64,000 nt of DNA from Otatea glauca (lineage: Eukaryota; Streptophyta; Magnoliopsida; Poales; Poaceae). Below the pieces are notes generated by a model. That model saw only the letters and a program-made list of their open reading frames with translations, was not told the origin of the DNA and did no database searches. The stretch is taken from NCBI GenBank assembly GCA_036346275.1, contig CM070711.1, positions 47,617,435 to 47,681,434 on the forward strand. Reading direction: 5' to 3'. Position numbers and translations under genes: made by a program. Every line of letters begins with the position of its first letter. Within the stretch, counting starts at the first letter, position 1. This document shows positions 34,616 through 46,899 of the stretch, one piece after another.

Positions 34616-37413
34616 ATGGCTACCGGTGGTCTTCCCGAGCTTCTTCAGCAGCAGTACGATGATCAGCATCGTGGGAGGATGATTTTCACGGGCACGCAGG
34701 TTAGTACTGTTGTATCTATTGAGGTTAGCACTGTTGTATTTATTGTTCCATAATATGAGTTTACATTGTAACCATTGATTGTAACATGATCATGTCCTTT
34801 TGCAGATGGGTCCATTGCGTGCGCGAGTCTTCCACAAGATCAAGGCATTGGACCCCGTTTCTATTGGTGCCTAGCACGAGTTGGACTACTCCCATTCGCT
34901 CTTTTGATGGATGGGACTACTGAGCCATTACCGCGGGGTGGGGTGCGACACACAACTCTCCCTGCCATAGATGTGTTCCTGGTGACTTCTCTGGTAGATC
35001 GGTGGCGTCCTGAGACGCACACGTTCCACCTTTCCTTTGGAGAGATGACAATTACTTTGATGGATGTGGCTATGATTACTGGCTTACCGATCAGAGGTTG
35101 CCCCTTAGTGAGTAGGCGGCCACGAAAGGATCAGTGGAGGGAGTATGTGCAACAAAGGTAAACATGTATGCTGCAACGTGCGTAAAGTTTTTGCTTCGAA
35201 TTAAGCTCACATTCATTTGTTTCTGTTGCAGGTTTGGTCGTCCGTACGCAGGAAAGGACCATGGACTCTCTTTGAAATGGTTTCACGAATGGCCAGAGTA
35301 CGGGCCATGTCCTGAGGGAGCAGACGAGGGCACTATTTCAAGGCACCTGGAGGTGTACCTCTATGATTTATTTGGAGGGATCATGTTCTGCAACGCAGCG
35401 GGCGACTATCTTGAGCCACACCTCATCTTGTTAGCGCGTGATCTTGTCACGCAACCGGATGAGGTCCCACAATATAGCTGGGGTTCCGCTGTGTTAGCAG
35501 CAACCTATAGAGGACTGTGTGATGCTTCCCAGCGGGCCACCGCGAGGGGGTCAATCACAGGTTGTTTGCACCTAGTACAGCTGTGGAGCTGGGAGTATAT
35601 TCCTATCTCTCGTCCTAAGGTGGAGAAGGCTATGTACCCAAAGGATATCTTCCAGGACGTGCCTGAGACCATGAGGCCCACGATGGGCTATAGGTAGATC
35701 CATGCTAGGTTGCGATGGAGCCACCTCCAGGATCACGGAAGCTACCCACGCGCTGGTAGCGATCTTGACTTCCTGACTTCCGAGCACGTGAGCTGGGATC
35801 CGTGGACACAAGGGAGATTTGCCGAGATCGCAACAGGCGCACACATCTCATCGTTCTGTGCACAGGATGAGCACCTATGGATGACTTCATGCTTCATTTT
35901 GTACCAGAATTCTGTGGAAGTCTACTCCCCTGAGCGTGTATAGCGACAATTCGGATACCGGCAGGTAGTCCCGGTCCCCCACCACGGGACGCAGGCCGAT
36001 CACACTTGTAAGTTTAGTAGAAAAATACTACATTACTACATTATGATCATTCTTCCTTTTGTGAGTTTTAACCCTTCATACTTCTGTGCAGGATGAGTGC
36101 AAAAGGAACGGGAGGCACGTTGGACTGGTCCACCGTCCATCGTGACCACATACTGCGATGGAACGAGCAGGCCGAAGCTTCCGTCGTAGTCCCTACAGGG
36201 CCGTACGACCCTTCCTCGTACTGGGAGTACTTCTCGTGGTACCGTCCTCGCACACACGCCACTCTACTCAGTGGTCACGTGGAAGATGCACCAAGACCAT
36301 TCCCGAGGACTGCTCCGCCACCGCACGTCCTGGTTAGTACTTTGATGCATGCAATCCTTTCAATTTCTCATAAACAGTACATACTTACACGTGAACCTCG
36401 TTTTGTAGTCGCAGGAACGTACGAGATGCACACTATGGTAGACCGCACGCTGCGTGACGAAAGCGACTCCTCCTCGGTTCACAACAGGAGCAACCTACGA
36501 AGGTACTTCATGAGAGGAGGGTGAAGTATATATTTATATTTCGTGCTATCTATATCAAGTTCTTAATATAATTTACTACAATGTACGTTGTCTTATTGCC
36601 CAATGCATAGATACTTCAGCAGCAGAGGGTCATGTTTGGTCTCGGCTATCCGTTCTTTTGGTGGATGCGCACCTAGGCCAAATACGGGGTACGAAGTTCC
36701 GGTTATGGATCCTTGACGTGCCTCCTATGCCAGGCAATCGGTGGATACCCATTCATCACGGAGTGCTCGTCCCTCCACACCGCCTGGTCCACATCTCGTG
36801 CGCATCCGGATCCTCATCGCGAAACTCGTGTTCCCGCATTTGCTAAGTTTCATGTATCATTTCGTTTTCTCAATTCAAGGCAACTGTTGTTAAATACTCT
36901 ACGTTGTAACGTAACTCACTACATTTTTTACTACAGCAGGACTACGGCGTCGCTGATTACCCACATGTGACGCAACCAACATGTGGTGCCAGCCATCACG
37001 ACGGAGGTGAGCACGACGAAGTTCACCATAGCGGCGGTGATGACGCTCAGGTTGAGTCTGAGCAAACGCCACATTGGAGTGAGGATCATGCTTTCAGCTG
37101 ACCTGGAATGGAGCAAGCGACTTTCACCGAGCTCCTCGATTGTGGACGATGGATGCCTACAGGAGGTGAATCCTCACAGCACCAGACTCCGTACCAGCAG
37201 GATCCCACGAGGCACATCCTACAGTCGACCGCGCTTCCTCCAAAGGACCCGTTGGCCTGGTACACCCAGGAACGCATGACCGATGCTAACTACACCTTCT
37301 GGGGGGTCCGACGCAGCCAATTGATGAGGACACGGGAGAGCTTCCCACGCGGCAGGGCCCCTCACAGGCTGCGGGACAGAGGCACACACATGCCCCAGAG
37401 ACGTACACCCTAG
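34616..37413 (+). pseudogene. Plant mobile domain (PMD) gene carried by the MuDR element
   Basis: This second gene of the element encodes a PMD protein, related to MAIL1-type and PP7-long-form proteins; the role in transposons is unknown. The likely start is the ATG at 34,616. Readable exons: 34,616-34,699; one from 34,806 (GCAG acceptor) containing LVDRWRPETHTFHLSFGEMT, TLMDVAMITGLPI and ending before GTAAACATG near 35,158; 35,232-36,005 with GRPYAGKDHGLSLKWFHEW, YLYDLFGGIMFCN and WGSAVLAATYRGLCDA; 36,092-36,333 with DWSTVHRDHILRWN and PYDPSSYWEYFSWYR; then less certain exons to a stop at 37,413. Donor and acceptor motifs sit at these joints. Stops at 34,873 and 35,698 and frame slips suggest decay. 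It follows mudrA in the same orientation by about 160 bases. Confidence 0.75.
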
Positions 37414-38438
37414 AGGACTTCACCAAAAGGCAGGGTGGACGACGCGAGGAGGCACTCGACGATTTTTTACAAATTGTGTATCTTGTATTGATTACTTTAA
37501 CCTAGCTGTCATGTCAAATAACTATTGTATGGTCAAATTTGAAATACAGTGTTACCGGCTAGTTTTCTCTCAACTGTGTTCAAGTTATCAAACAGCATCC
37601 ATCAACAATAGAATATTGCAACAAGTCTTAACAAGGTACATCAGTAATACATAAAATTTTAACAAGTCCTACCGATACCCTGGACTTTTATGCCAAAAAT
37701 AACTTACGTGCGGGTCAATTTGTACTAAAACCATTTTTGAACATCAAACCATCAAGCACTTCAAAAACATCACCAGTTTGACGAACACTCTGTTATTAAT
37801 GGATATTGTCTTCATCAAATTGTTAGGAGTTAATATTTTATCCATACCGGACACTCAATGAAATAACATGTTTAGATGGCGAATTATAGGGTAATAGCCC
37901 CGAAACATCCTTCGACATATGTACTACCATAATATGCGGAAAGATTCTATTGTAACGTTCCCCGTATGATCATTTAAGCCTTTTCAACGACAGATGTAAT
38001 AACTCATCTAAATACTAAATGTTATGAAACCAGTTTAGAAGTACTCCCCAAAGTATAAAACTAGCTCGCAAAATAACCCTAAGCGTTAAGCTTTCTGAAT
38101 ATTAGAAACATTAAAGCATTCTCAGCAATGAATACAATACCTCAGGTAAGCACTAAAATTCATGAAGTTAGTTTAGAAATGCTAACCAAAGTATAGACTG
38201 CCATATTCAAAAGAAATAACGTTATGTTTTTTATATAAATCCTAATAGCTGAACAACCTTAAGTAATAAGCTTTCCGTAAGTTATAATATTCATAGACGA
38301 ACTCGAAAACAATGAAGAAATCTATATTTAAAATATTTATCTTCTTCAAAACCCTGTCTATGTAACTAGTAACCTAATTTGACAATATAAAACCCTTTGG
38401 TCATAAGGTAATTCAGGCATTCATTTGGCCGAACTATG
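37414..38438. other. AT-rich 3' region of the PMD gene
   Basis: No coding sequence recognised. The region separates the PMD gene from the convergent ORF, so it probably carries the 3' ends of both transcripts. Confidence 0.4.
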
Positions 38439-38575
38439 AACATTACAATATCTGACAAGTCTTAGCAACATCCATCAATATTACAATATCTTAATAAGTC
38501 TTAGCAACATCCATGAACATTACAATATCTTAACAAGTCTTAGCAACATCCATCAGCATTACAATAACTTAACAA
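38439..38575. repeat. Tandem repeat, about 3.5 units of ~43 bp
   Basis: The unit contains CATTACAATATCTTAACAAG and TCTTAGCAACATCCATC. A related single copy lies near 37,590 (AACAGCATCCATCAAC, TGCAACAAGTCTTAACAAGG). Confidence 0.7.
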
Positions 38576-38595
38576 TGCTTAACATTAAAACGGGA

Positions 38596-38976
38596 CTAGA
38601 ACACTCTCGAACCATCACTATCAATGTCGATACCCTCATCTTCACAATACTGCCAATCATCACGTTTACCCTCGTCATCGCTTTGGTAGTCGTAAGGAAG
38701 ACACAGATCAGGGTCTACATCCCCTTCAGGCTCTGCATCCTCTTTTGGCTCTACTTCATCTCTTTGCATCGATTCACGTGACTGTATGGCAACTTGCTCA
38801 AGGCTGCGAGCTATAGATTCGATATCAATCACAAAACCATTGTATGCATTGCCACATGGACATGTGTCAGGACTAAAATTGTCTTGGGTAATTTTGTTAA
38901 GGTCAGATGCAATGCACTCTATTTATTCTAGTGTCCATGCCAATCCTTTACTGAGCTTCTCCGGATCCTTGTCCAT
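38596..38976 (-). pseudogene. Antisense acidic ORF, convergent to mudrA/PMD
   Basis: Read from the ATG at 38,976 (directly after an acceptor-like CTTATAG) to a stop at 38,596, the protein would be about 126 residues with one in-frame TAA after MDKDPEKLSKGLAWTLE. It has a DTCPCGNAYN motif, a helix-rich middle, and a strongly acidic tail (DLCLPYDYQSDDEGKRDD...). It is not recognised as a known family. Its convergent position is the one held by mudrB in maize MuDR, but no sequence resemblance to mudrB can be claimed. The AAT/ATA context of the stop suggests a single-base change from a Glu codon. Confidence 0.45.
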
Positions 38977-39446
38977 CTATAAGTATTACAAGTGTGTAAT
39001 TAACAAACCTATGTGCTGATTAGCTGTCATATAGGTTTCATACCTGACATGCATAAGTAGAATTTCTATATTTAAGATCAACAAAAGAACCTCAAACCTC
39101 AAGGCTTGCACTTCATGCCATGCGTGTCTATTTCTTCAACACAGTAAGCTTGCTTATACAGTCGTGTTAGCAAAATCTCTCGCAGGACGCAAGTCCCCTT
39201 GCACAAATCAGCAGCAGACCAAGGTCGCATGAAGACGAAGGTGGAAGACGGCAACAAAGTGATTCCGGGGGGTTGAGGTGAGCTGGTGACCTCCGACCAA
39301 GAGGTTGGCCCCTAGGAGAAAGGGGAACATGCAGCGCATGAAACCCTTCCTCACCTCTAGCGGAGGGGGCTTGTTCGAGCGTGCAAGCTCTATTCCGTTG
39401 CAATCCAGAGTTTAAACCTCACATCCAAATTAATTAGGGATCAAAC

Positions 39447-39720
39447 CTTGTGGATCCAGTCGATCCCGCGGCACCGGAGGTCGAAGAGGTCGATGGCGAG
39501 GCGGATCTGGTTGACGACGAAGCCGGCGACGCCTCCACGCCGGATTTGCGACGGAGCGCTGGAGCGGTTGCCTCCTTGCAGGTTCGTCGCGGGTGCGGGA
39601 GCCAACGATCCTTATATGCAATGAGCAGGGAGAAGCGATGGGGAATCTCTCTCCGTCCCTGCAAAGATGGGGAGTTGTTTGGGGAGTCTGATGGAGACGC
39701 ACCGGATAAGTAAGCTATTT
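39447..39720 (-). pseudogene. Exon-like fragment, GC-rich, antisense (possible captured gene piece)
   Basis: On the minus strand an open reading ends with GGVAGFVVNQIRLAIDLF, then DLRCRGIDWIHK, and a donor-like AAG|GTTTGA at 39,446/39,447. Base composition jumps to GC-rich against AT-rich surroundings, as in captured host exons. The opposite strand is also open, so the coding strand is a judgement from the splice-like edge and the more protein-like composition. The family is not recognised. Confidence 0.35.
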
Positions 39721-39727
39721 ACAGTGA

Positions 39728-40014
39728 TTCATCAAAGCAGCATGACCTGTCACCCATCATTAAAGCTGCACGACCAGTCACCCATCATCAAAACTGCACG
39801 ACCTGTCACTACACATCGTCAAAGCTGCATGACCTGTCACCTATCATCAAAGTTGCACGACCTATCACTACACATCATTAAAGCTGCACGACCAGTCACC
39901 CATCATCAAACCTGCACGACCTGTCACTACACATCATCAAAGCTGCATGACCTGTCACCCATCATCATAAAAGCTGAACGACCTGTCACCCATCATCAAA
40001 GCTGCACGACCTGT
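39728..40014. repeat. Minisatellite, nine units of 28-31 bp
   Basis: Units read GC[A/T]xGACCTGTCACCCATC followed by ATCAAAGCT, alternating irregularly with a 31-base form that has CACTACACATC in place of CACCCATC. Nine full units and a partial one run right up to the PIF fragment. Confidence 0.9.
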
Positions 40015-40021
40015 TGGGCTT

Positions 40022-40516
40022 CTTCCGCGCGAGACGGAAGTGAGTTATACTATCAATGGTCACTATTACACAATGGGGTACTATCTTGCAGATGGGATAT
40101 ATCCTGCATGGGCAACATTTGTGAAGACAATACCAGCTCCCCAAGGGAATAAGAAGAAATATTTTGCCCAAGCTCAAGAGGCAGCTAGGAAGGATGTGGA
40201 ACGAGCCTTTGGAGTTCTGCAATCGCGTTTTGCAATTGTTCGAGGTCCAGCACGTTTCTGGGATCAACAAACACTAAGAAATATCATGACACCATGTGCC
40301 ATCATGCATAACATGATAGTTGAAGATGAGCGGGACGGAGGACCACTTGACTACAATTACGAAGGAATGGGAGAAACAGTTTCAGTGTCACATGAACATA
40401 CACCTGAACTCTTTGAGTTTATTCAAACTCATCGTTCCATTCGGAATAGGGAAACTCACCACCAGCTTCAAGACGATCTAGTGGAGCACTTATGGCAACG
40501 TTATGGAGGGGTGTAA
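40022..40516 (+). pseudogene. PIF/Harbinger transposase C-terminal fragment
   Basis: This is the catalytic-domain C-terminus of a Harbinger transposase. It has INGHYYTMGYYLADGIYPAW, FVKTIPAPQG, the RKDVERAFGVLQSRFAIVRG box (conserved acidic residue of the DDE set) and IMTPCAIMHNMIVEDERD, ending in a proper stop (GGV, 40,514-40,516). The N-terminal two thirds and the first catalytic residues are absent. The frame is open over its whole length, so the truncation is the main defect. Confidence 0.85.
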
Positions 40517-40725
40517 TTTAGTAGTGTTTTAATTATGTACTAATTTATATTTTATATGTGTTGTAATGGGAATCTTTAAATGAAGAAGTTTATGACTTCG
40601 TGACCTACTAATCTAGCAAACAGAGGGGGTGAATGATTGCGCGGAAGCTAAAATCAATTTTTTGACTTTGAAATACCCCAAACAACCTCGGAAAGAACTT
40701 GGACTTGATATTCAACAAGAACTTT
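40517..40725. other. PIF 3' flank and junction to gypsy block
   Basis: AT-rich sequence typical of a 3' untranslated region, then an unassigned 100-base stretch before gypsy sequence begins. Confidence 0.4.
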
Positions 40726-42074
40726 GAGACTTTGTACTCCATTCATCCTGGAAGTACCAAGATCAGAAAGAACTTAAGGAGTTGATACTCAAGGAAGCGC
40801 ATGAGACTTTGTACTCCATTCATCCTGGAAGTACCAAGATGTATCAAGATCTTAAGGAAAGGTATTGGTGGCCTAGTATGAAACGTGAGATTGCAGAGTA
40901 TGTTGCACTTTGTGATGTCTGTCAAAAGGTCAAAGCAGAACATCAGAGGCCAGCAGGATTGCTGCAGCCATTGAAGATTCCAGAGTGGAAGTGGGAAGAA
41001 ATTGGTATGGATTTCATTACCGGATTTCCTAAGACCCAAGCAGGTTATGACTCGATCTGGGTAATAGTGGATCGATTGACTAAGGTAGCTCACTTCATTC
41101 CAGTTAAGACTACCTATGCAGGGGATAAATTAGCAGAGTTATATATGTCAAGAATCGTCAGTCTTCACGGAGTGCCTAAGAAGATAGTGTCTGATAGAGG
41201 AAGCCAATTTACCTCTCGTTTTTGGCGAGTCCGCATGAAGCCATGGAACTCACCTCGATTCAAGATCGCCTATCACCCTCAAACAGATGGACAGACCGAG
41301 CGTGAATCGATTCTTGAGGATATGTTAAGGGCTTGTGCCTTAACTTATGGTGCCAAGTGGGACAAGTGTTTGCCCTATGCCGAGTTTTCGTATAACAATA
41401 GTTATCAAACCAGTTTGCAGATGTCGCCTTTCGAAGCATTATATGGGAGAAAGTGCAGAACTCCTCTCAACCGGAAGAGTCGGAGAAAGACAATTGTTTG
41501 GCCTGCCATCGCAAGAAGTCAAGAGCAAGTTCAATTAATTCGAGACCGCTTGAAGATCGCTTCAAAGCGCATAAAAGAGTTATGCGGATAAACGTCCGCA
41601 GATTTGAGTTTCGAGCACAATGATTATGTTTATCTCAGAGTCACCCCTCTCAAAGGAGTTAAGAGATTTCAAGTAAAAGGAAAGCTTGCCCCTAGATATG
41701 TGGGACCGTTCAAAATCTTGGAACGAAGAGGAGAGGTGAAAACAAGTTAGAATTGCCTCAGTCTTTTGCCGGAATCCATGATGTGTTCCATGTATCGCAG
41801 TTGAAGAAATGTCTGCGTGTGCCAGAGGAACAGATGCCATTGGAAGCCATTGATTTGCAAGAGGATCTTACCTACAAGGAGCAACCCGTGAAAATTTTGG
41901 ATATAGCAGAGCGTATCACGAGAAGCAAGATCATTCGTTTTTGCAAGGTCCAGTGGAGCCACCATTCAGAGGAGGAAGCAACTTGGGAGCGAGAAGAGGA
42001 TCTGAAGTCCGAGTTTCCCCACCTTTTCCTAGCACTGAATCTCGGGGTCGAGATTCCATTTAAGGGGGGAGGTT
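40726..42074 (+). pseudogene. Gypsy integrase-chromodomain fragment (copy A)
   Basis: This matches 48,730-50,041 almost base for base. It contains the integrase zinc region (CDVCQKVKAEHQRPAGLLQP), the catalytic core (GMDFITGFPKTQAGYDSIWV; SDRGSQFTSRFW; YHPQTDGQTER), and the C-terminal chromodomain-like VKILDIAERITRSKIIRF..VQWSHHSEEEATWERE. The first ~37 bases (GAGACTTTGTACTCCATTCA...) are a repeated scrap of the sequence at 40,803. Frame slips occur near 41,585 and 41,745. It ends in the polypurine tract that abuts the LTR at 42,075, so it is the 3' end of an element whose other parts are missing. Confidence 0.85.
42062..42072 (+). promoter_or_regulatory. Polypurine tract of gypsy copy A
   Basis: AAGGGGGGAGG directly before the TGTAAC start of the LTR; primer site for plus-strand DNA synthesis. 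Confidence 0.75.
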
Positions 42075-44931
42075 TGTAACATCCCAAAATTTGAAGTTTT
42101 GGAATATTTGAATTCAAAAATAAACCATTTGCATTTGCTTGAACTAACTCTAGCTTAATTTGAATTTTCCATAAATGAAAGGATTTAATTTGACTAAACT
42201 ATTCATCAAAATCAGGAATTTCAGTTTTAGTTGGGTTCCTTGTGCTCCAAGGAATTTTTCTGTATTTTTGGGGATTTTTCTGAATTTATTTGCTATTTAT
42301 TTGAATTTATTCGCTTTTATTTGAATTTCTGGATTTTCTTAAATTTGAAAAAGGTTTTATTTCAAAACCCTCTCGGCCGAATCTGCTCGGCCGGTTTTCC
42401 AACCCTTCGCCCCGCCCAGTTTTCTCGCTGCCCAGCCGGCCGCACGCCACGGCCGTCCGTCGCGCGACGCGTGTGGTCGCGATTGCGCCACGTCGCCGCC
42501 TCGCTGAAACCCTAGCCGCCGTCGCCGCCGTCCGAAGTTCGTGTCGGCGCCGTCTTGAGTCCGTGCCCGCACGCCTCCGAGGGCTATAAATGCACACACG
42601 CGCTTCGCCCGAGGTCCGCCGTCTCGCGCCCGCACTCGCGCCGCTTCGCTATCGCCGAAGCCCGCTGTCTTCTCGCGTGAGACTCGCCAGCTCCGCCGCC
42701 AAAACCGAAGCTTTTCCCGTCGTCTCGCCGCTCCGGTGCCTCCGCGCGCAGCCGCGAGTCTCGTCGAGTTCGCCGCGACGCCCTCTTCGATCCGCAGCCG
42801 CTGCGTCCGATCCATCGCGTCTTCGCCGTGCGCGCGCCTTCTTCCCCGAGTCCGGTAAGCCTTGCGTCGCCGCCTCGCCGTCCGACCTCCGGGCCGCCGC
42901 GCCCGCTGCTCGATCTCGGTACCGACGCTACGGATTGCGCCACGCCTCTCCTCCGCAGCAGCGCCGCGTGGCCGTCCCGATCGGCTCCCTCGTCCGATCT
43001 GCGCGACACGTGGCGGCCTCGTCGGCACGCATGGCCGCCGTCACCCGCTTCGCGTCGGCCTTCGCGTCGGCCGAGCGCGCCGCTGCGGCTTACTGCGTCG
43101 GCCGTCTGCGGGTGCACGCGGTGAGCCGCATTGCCGGGACCTTGTCCACCGTGAGCGGATGACGCGTCGGCGTTGCGCAATAAATCGCTTTTTCGTACAA
43201 AATAAATCCAAAATTCGATTTTCGATTTTCTGTATTTTCTCTGAATTTAATCTTTCGGAGGCCCGTTCTCGCACATACGAACTCCGATTGAGGCGATTCA
43301 AGTTTCTAAATTTTTCTAAAATCAAGATCTATCTTCCAGAGCCAATTATTTTCAGTTTTGAGCTTGTTTGAGTCTCTGTTTTGTATTTATTTGGTTTCAT
43401 TGCTTCTTTTCCGGTAGACGCTAATTCCGAGGGAGCGAACGAAGACTTCGAAGACCAAGATTCAGCACTAGATCAGCAAGGCAAGTCTTAATCCTTTGAT
43501 CATATTGATCCTATGTTTGCAAAGTAATTTATTTTATACACTTGCATTCTATTTACATATCAATGTTTATTTAATGGGAGTAGATGTATACCTAGTTGAT
43601 ATTATGCCACCTTGATTAGTTGTATGCCATGTATCCATTGTTAAACCTAGGTTGGGACATTACTAGTTGGACATAATCATTATACCAACTTTGGGTTATC
43701 GTAGCTATGCTTAGACATGCTTACATATATGTTGGGATTCATGTCACATGTGAATAATGATAATATTGACTTAATGAGATATTGAATCGTGGCCGGTAGC
43801 CACTGTTGTAAAATTTGTTGTACCATGGCGGGAGTTGCCATTGATCTTGGTTGAACGAATTGTTTTCCCTCGGGCAAGTGATCGTGCAGTAAAGGGGGTG
43901 CTTTCTAGCACATTGGGATGTGGATGTCTTGCCTCAGACAATTTAAGGACTTAATCTTGTGCGCTATTGAACTGGGTCTAATCGTACTACCACATGTCTG
44001 GAATGGGACGGACCTAGTGATTAATTTGCAATGTCTAGTCTTGAGTAACGCCACTTGGTGGTGTGGGTTCCGGATGGACGGGTAGATTCGCAAAAGCGCA
44101 AGAGGGGCCCTAAATGGCGAAACCTTAGCGGCAAGATCGAAGTTTAGACAGTGCATTGTAAAGGCTTTGTCATGATATCTCTGCGACACACCAAAGGAAG
44201 TGTGTTAAGATCGATTGCACAAAGAGATGTTCATGTCTTGTGGGTAAAGTTGTACAACCTCCGCAGTGTAAAACTATTCGAATAGCGCGTCATGGTCATG
44301 GACAAAGCCCGGAATTTCACACGGGTATAGAGTGTTTCATAAAATGTGGAATGTGGAATTGTTGGAATGTGAACGGGAGTTCACGTTGTTTTGTTGTCGA
44401 TCATTGATCTACCAGTTATTTATTTATCTTTTCATAAATATGCTTTCAATCTATTTATTGTATTTCAATTCAAGTTATTGCTTTCTGCAAATGAACTATA
44501 TAGCCATCCTTGTCAAGCCGTGCATAAATATATTGTATCATTTCCCTACGGCTTGCTGAGTACCTTTGTACTCACGGCTTTATACCCTTGTTGATCAGTT
44601 GCTGAAGGAGATAATGAATATCATGAGGAGGAATTCTATGAAGACTACGTGGATTAGGAAGGCGTTCCCCAGACGATTGCCTGTGGCATGTCGAATGGTT
44701 CAATTTATCTTTTCCGCTGCAATAGTATTTGTTTCTTAAGCCCTTAAGGCGTAATGGTGTAAACATTGACCATAAGGTCGTTTGCTTTTTTTAATAATAA
44801 ATTGCTTCTTCTTAGTTAATTCGTTGTATGGAATGGTATTTCATCTATGTTTCCACTGTGTGCACTAGCGTGATCCTGGACTAGTGCAGTATACACAGAG
44901 GGTTTCGGATTTGCAAATTCGGGTCCCGACA
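42075..44931 (+). mobile_element. Complete LTR of chromodomain gypsy element (Tekay-like)
   Basis: It starts TGTAACATCCC and ends GGGTCCCGACA, followed after four bases by a tRNA-Met type primer site. It is 2857 bp: AT-rich U3, TATA box at 42,584, GC-rich leader (42,350-43,160) and AT-rich remainder. It serves as 3' LTR of copy A and 5' LTR of the gag-pol unit to its right. The many open frames in the GC-rich part are not genes. Confidence 0.88.
42584..42592 (+). promoter_or_regulatory. TATA box of the gypsy LTR
   Basis: CTATAAATG after GAGGG; the same box occurs in the sister LTR at 50,568 and, as TATATAAA, in the 4-kb LTR at 21,361. Confidence 0.55.
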
Positions 44932-44935
44932 GAGA

Positions 44936-44947
44936 TGGTATCAGAGC
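44936..44947 (+). promoter_or_regulatory. Primer binding site (tRNA-Met type)
   Basis: TGGTATCAGAGC, complementary to the initiator tRNA-Met 3' end, starts five bases after the LTR end and marks the start of the internal region. Confidence 0.85.
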
Positions 44948-45511
44948 CATATCGACTGTAGGTCGCTATCCTAGTTGGCATGGTCTTCAAAATTATTTCT
45001 AAATCAAACCAACGAAATTGGTACCTAATAGTTTTCGTCTCCTCTCGTCTTATTCTTAGGTTCTTATTCCTTTCCTTTGCTGAAACATGGTTTCGAAATT
45101 TAAATTGATCTTATCTTATGAAACTTCTCAAAGCCTCGAGTCTTCTGCAAGAAATCAAATCAAGGAATATGATGATCAAGCCATCAAAGACATATCCGAG
45201 AAGCCTACCATATAAGATAGGTTTTTGGTGCTCAGCGGTGTTTGAGCATGTTTTTCCCCTTTTCAGTTTAGTTACGTTTAGTCCGCGTATACTAAGATTT
45301 TCTTTGCTTGAGTGTCTGGTATGTTGTACACTTGCCCCAAGCACGGTGTTACAACCATACCTTTAATAAAAAAAACTTTATTTGCCTCCTTAAATTGAAG
45401 CCTTTCGGTTGTATCCTTTTGTCCCTGGGTATTACCTTCTCCCCTAGATGATCTTACCACTTGTCTACTGCTTTTCCCTCTTACCTATCAAAATCTTGTG
45501 CTGCATCTCAG

Positions 45512-46743
45512 ATGGTTGACACTCGTTCTGGAGCCGATCGCAGTTCGCCAGTGGATGCCAGTGCCAGTGCCAACACCAACTCCAACCCTAATGCACCACC
45601 GCCACCACCAAAGAAGTGATGCACTGAATATGGGACATTTTCTAGCAGCTGACCGACTTATGAACACAATGATGCGAACATGAACAACATGATGAATCGC
45701 CAGAACTGCATGCAGCTGTTCTAGCAAATCTGCTGAACCAGCAGAACCAAGCTGCCGCTGCCCTCCTCAAGCTCGTCTCGGTCAAGCTAGCGAATTTATG
45801 AGGACTCGTCCGCCAACTTTCTCCAACTCTTCGTAACCATTGGCGCGATGATTGATCCGCTCCATTGAGAAGAAGCTTGAAATTGCCTGAGGCACCAATC
45901 GTGAGAAGGTTCTCTATGCCGCCATCACCTAGAGGGCACCGCCGGCCCGAATGGTGGGAGAACTACAGTCTTTGCCCATGATGACCCTCGACTATCACTT
46001 GGGCGAGTTTTCCACCGCTTACCGCCACTCTCATATTCTCGATGGAAAGGTGGAAATGAAGAAGAATGAGTTCCAGAGCTTAGCAGAAGGAATGTCGCTG
46101 AGTGAATACCTTAATAAATTCACTCAACTCGCCGCTACGCACTGAGGATGTAGCTACGGATGATGCTCGTCGAAAGAAGTTCAAGCGTGGACTCAATCCA
46201 GACTAAAGGTGCAAGTCATTGGCAATGACTATGTAGATTTCAAAGATCTCGGTTGATAAAGCTATGCTTATTGAGGAATCTCGTCGGGGTTGGAAGAATC
46301 CGTAAGAGAAAGATGATGCAGCATGGAGCCCATCAGAGTCACCAACAGAGAGTCAGAACCAATGCTCAACAGCCTACTCACTTCACTCCTCCGAATGCAA
46401 TGAGGACCCCTGCACCAACACCTCGCCCAGCTCCTCCAGGCAATCGCAACCTCAAGACCAACAACAATCCACCTCGGAGGAACAAGAATCCACCGCAGGA
46501 GTCACTGTTTCACCTTGTCATGAACTCGGTCACTATGCCAATAATTGCCCCAGGAAGCAAGCTGTGACGCCAGTCCGTTTCAATTTGGGATCTACGCCAG
46601 CCAAGACCCCAGCCCCAGGAGTAGGACGTGGAGTTCCCCAGACTCCTAATCAAGCCACCAGAACTCCGCGGCCTGCTGGAAGAGGCCGTGTGAATCACGT
46701 CACCACCGAGGATGCCCACCGCACTGCACGTCATACTAGGTAA
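45512..46743 (+). pseudogene. Gypsy gag, broken
   Basis: The nucleocapsid protein packages the element RNA. The likely start is the ATG at 45,512 (MVDTRSGADRSS). Recognisable are a Pro-rich stretch, the retrotransposon gag domain (WWENYSLP..., then EFSTAYRHSHILDGKVEMKK and MSLSEYLNKFTQLA, 45,950-46,145), and the CCHC zinc knuckle in the form CHELGHYANNC (46,520-46,550). At least six small frame slips or stops interrupt it, mostly of one or two bases. Confidence 0.75.
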
Positions 46744-46899
46744 GCTCCTAGTCAACTCAAAGATCTGCCATGGTTTTGTTTGATTCTTGAGCTACGCGTT
46801 CGCTTGTTTCTCGGAGTTTTGCTGCAAAGCATCAATTAAAGACAATGCCTCTTAAGACTGCTTTTATTAGTGCAATCTCCGGTTCGATTTGAGTACAAA

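Noticed and set aside
39728..40014. CRISPR-like array
   Set aside because: Direct repeats without spacers, in plant DNA; a minisatellite.
42360..43160. Several long overlapping open frames on both strands
   Set aside because: They lie in the GC-rich leader of the gypsy LTR, recur in the sister LTR (50.35-51.15 kb) with different frames, and have no domains.
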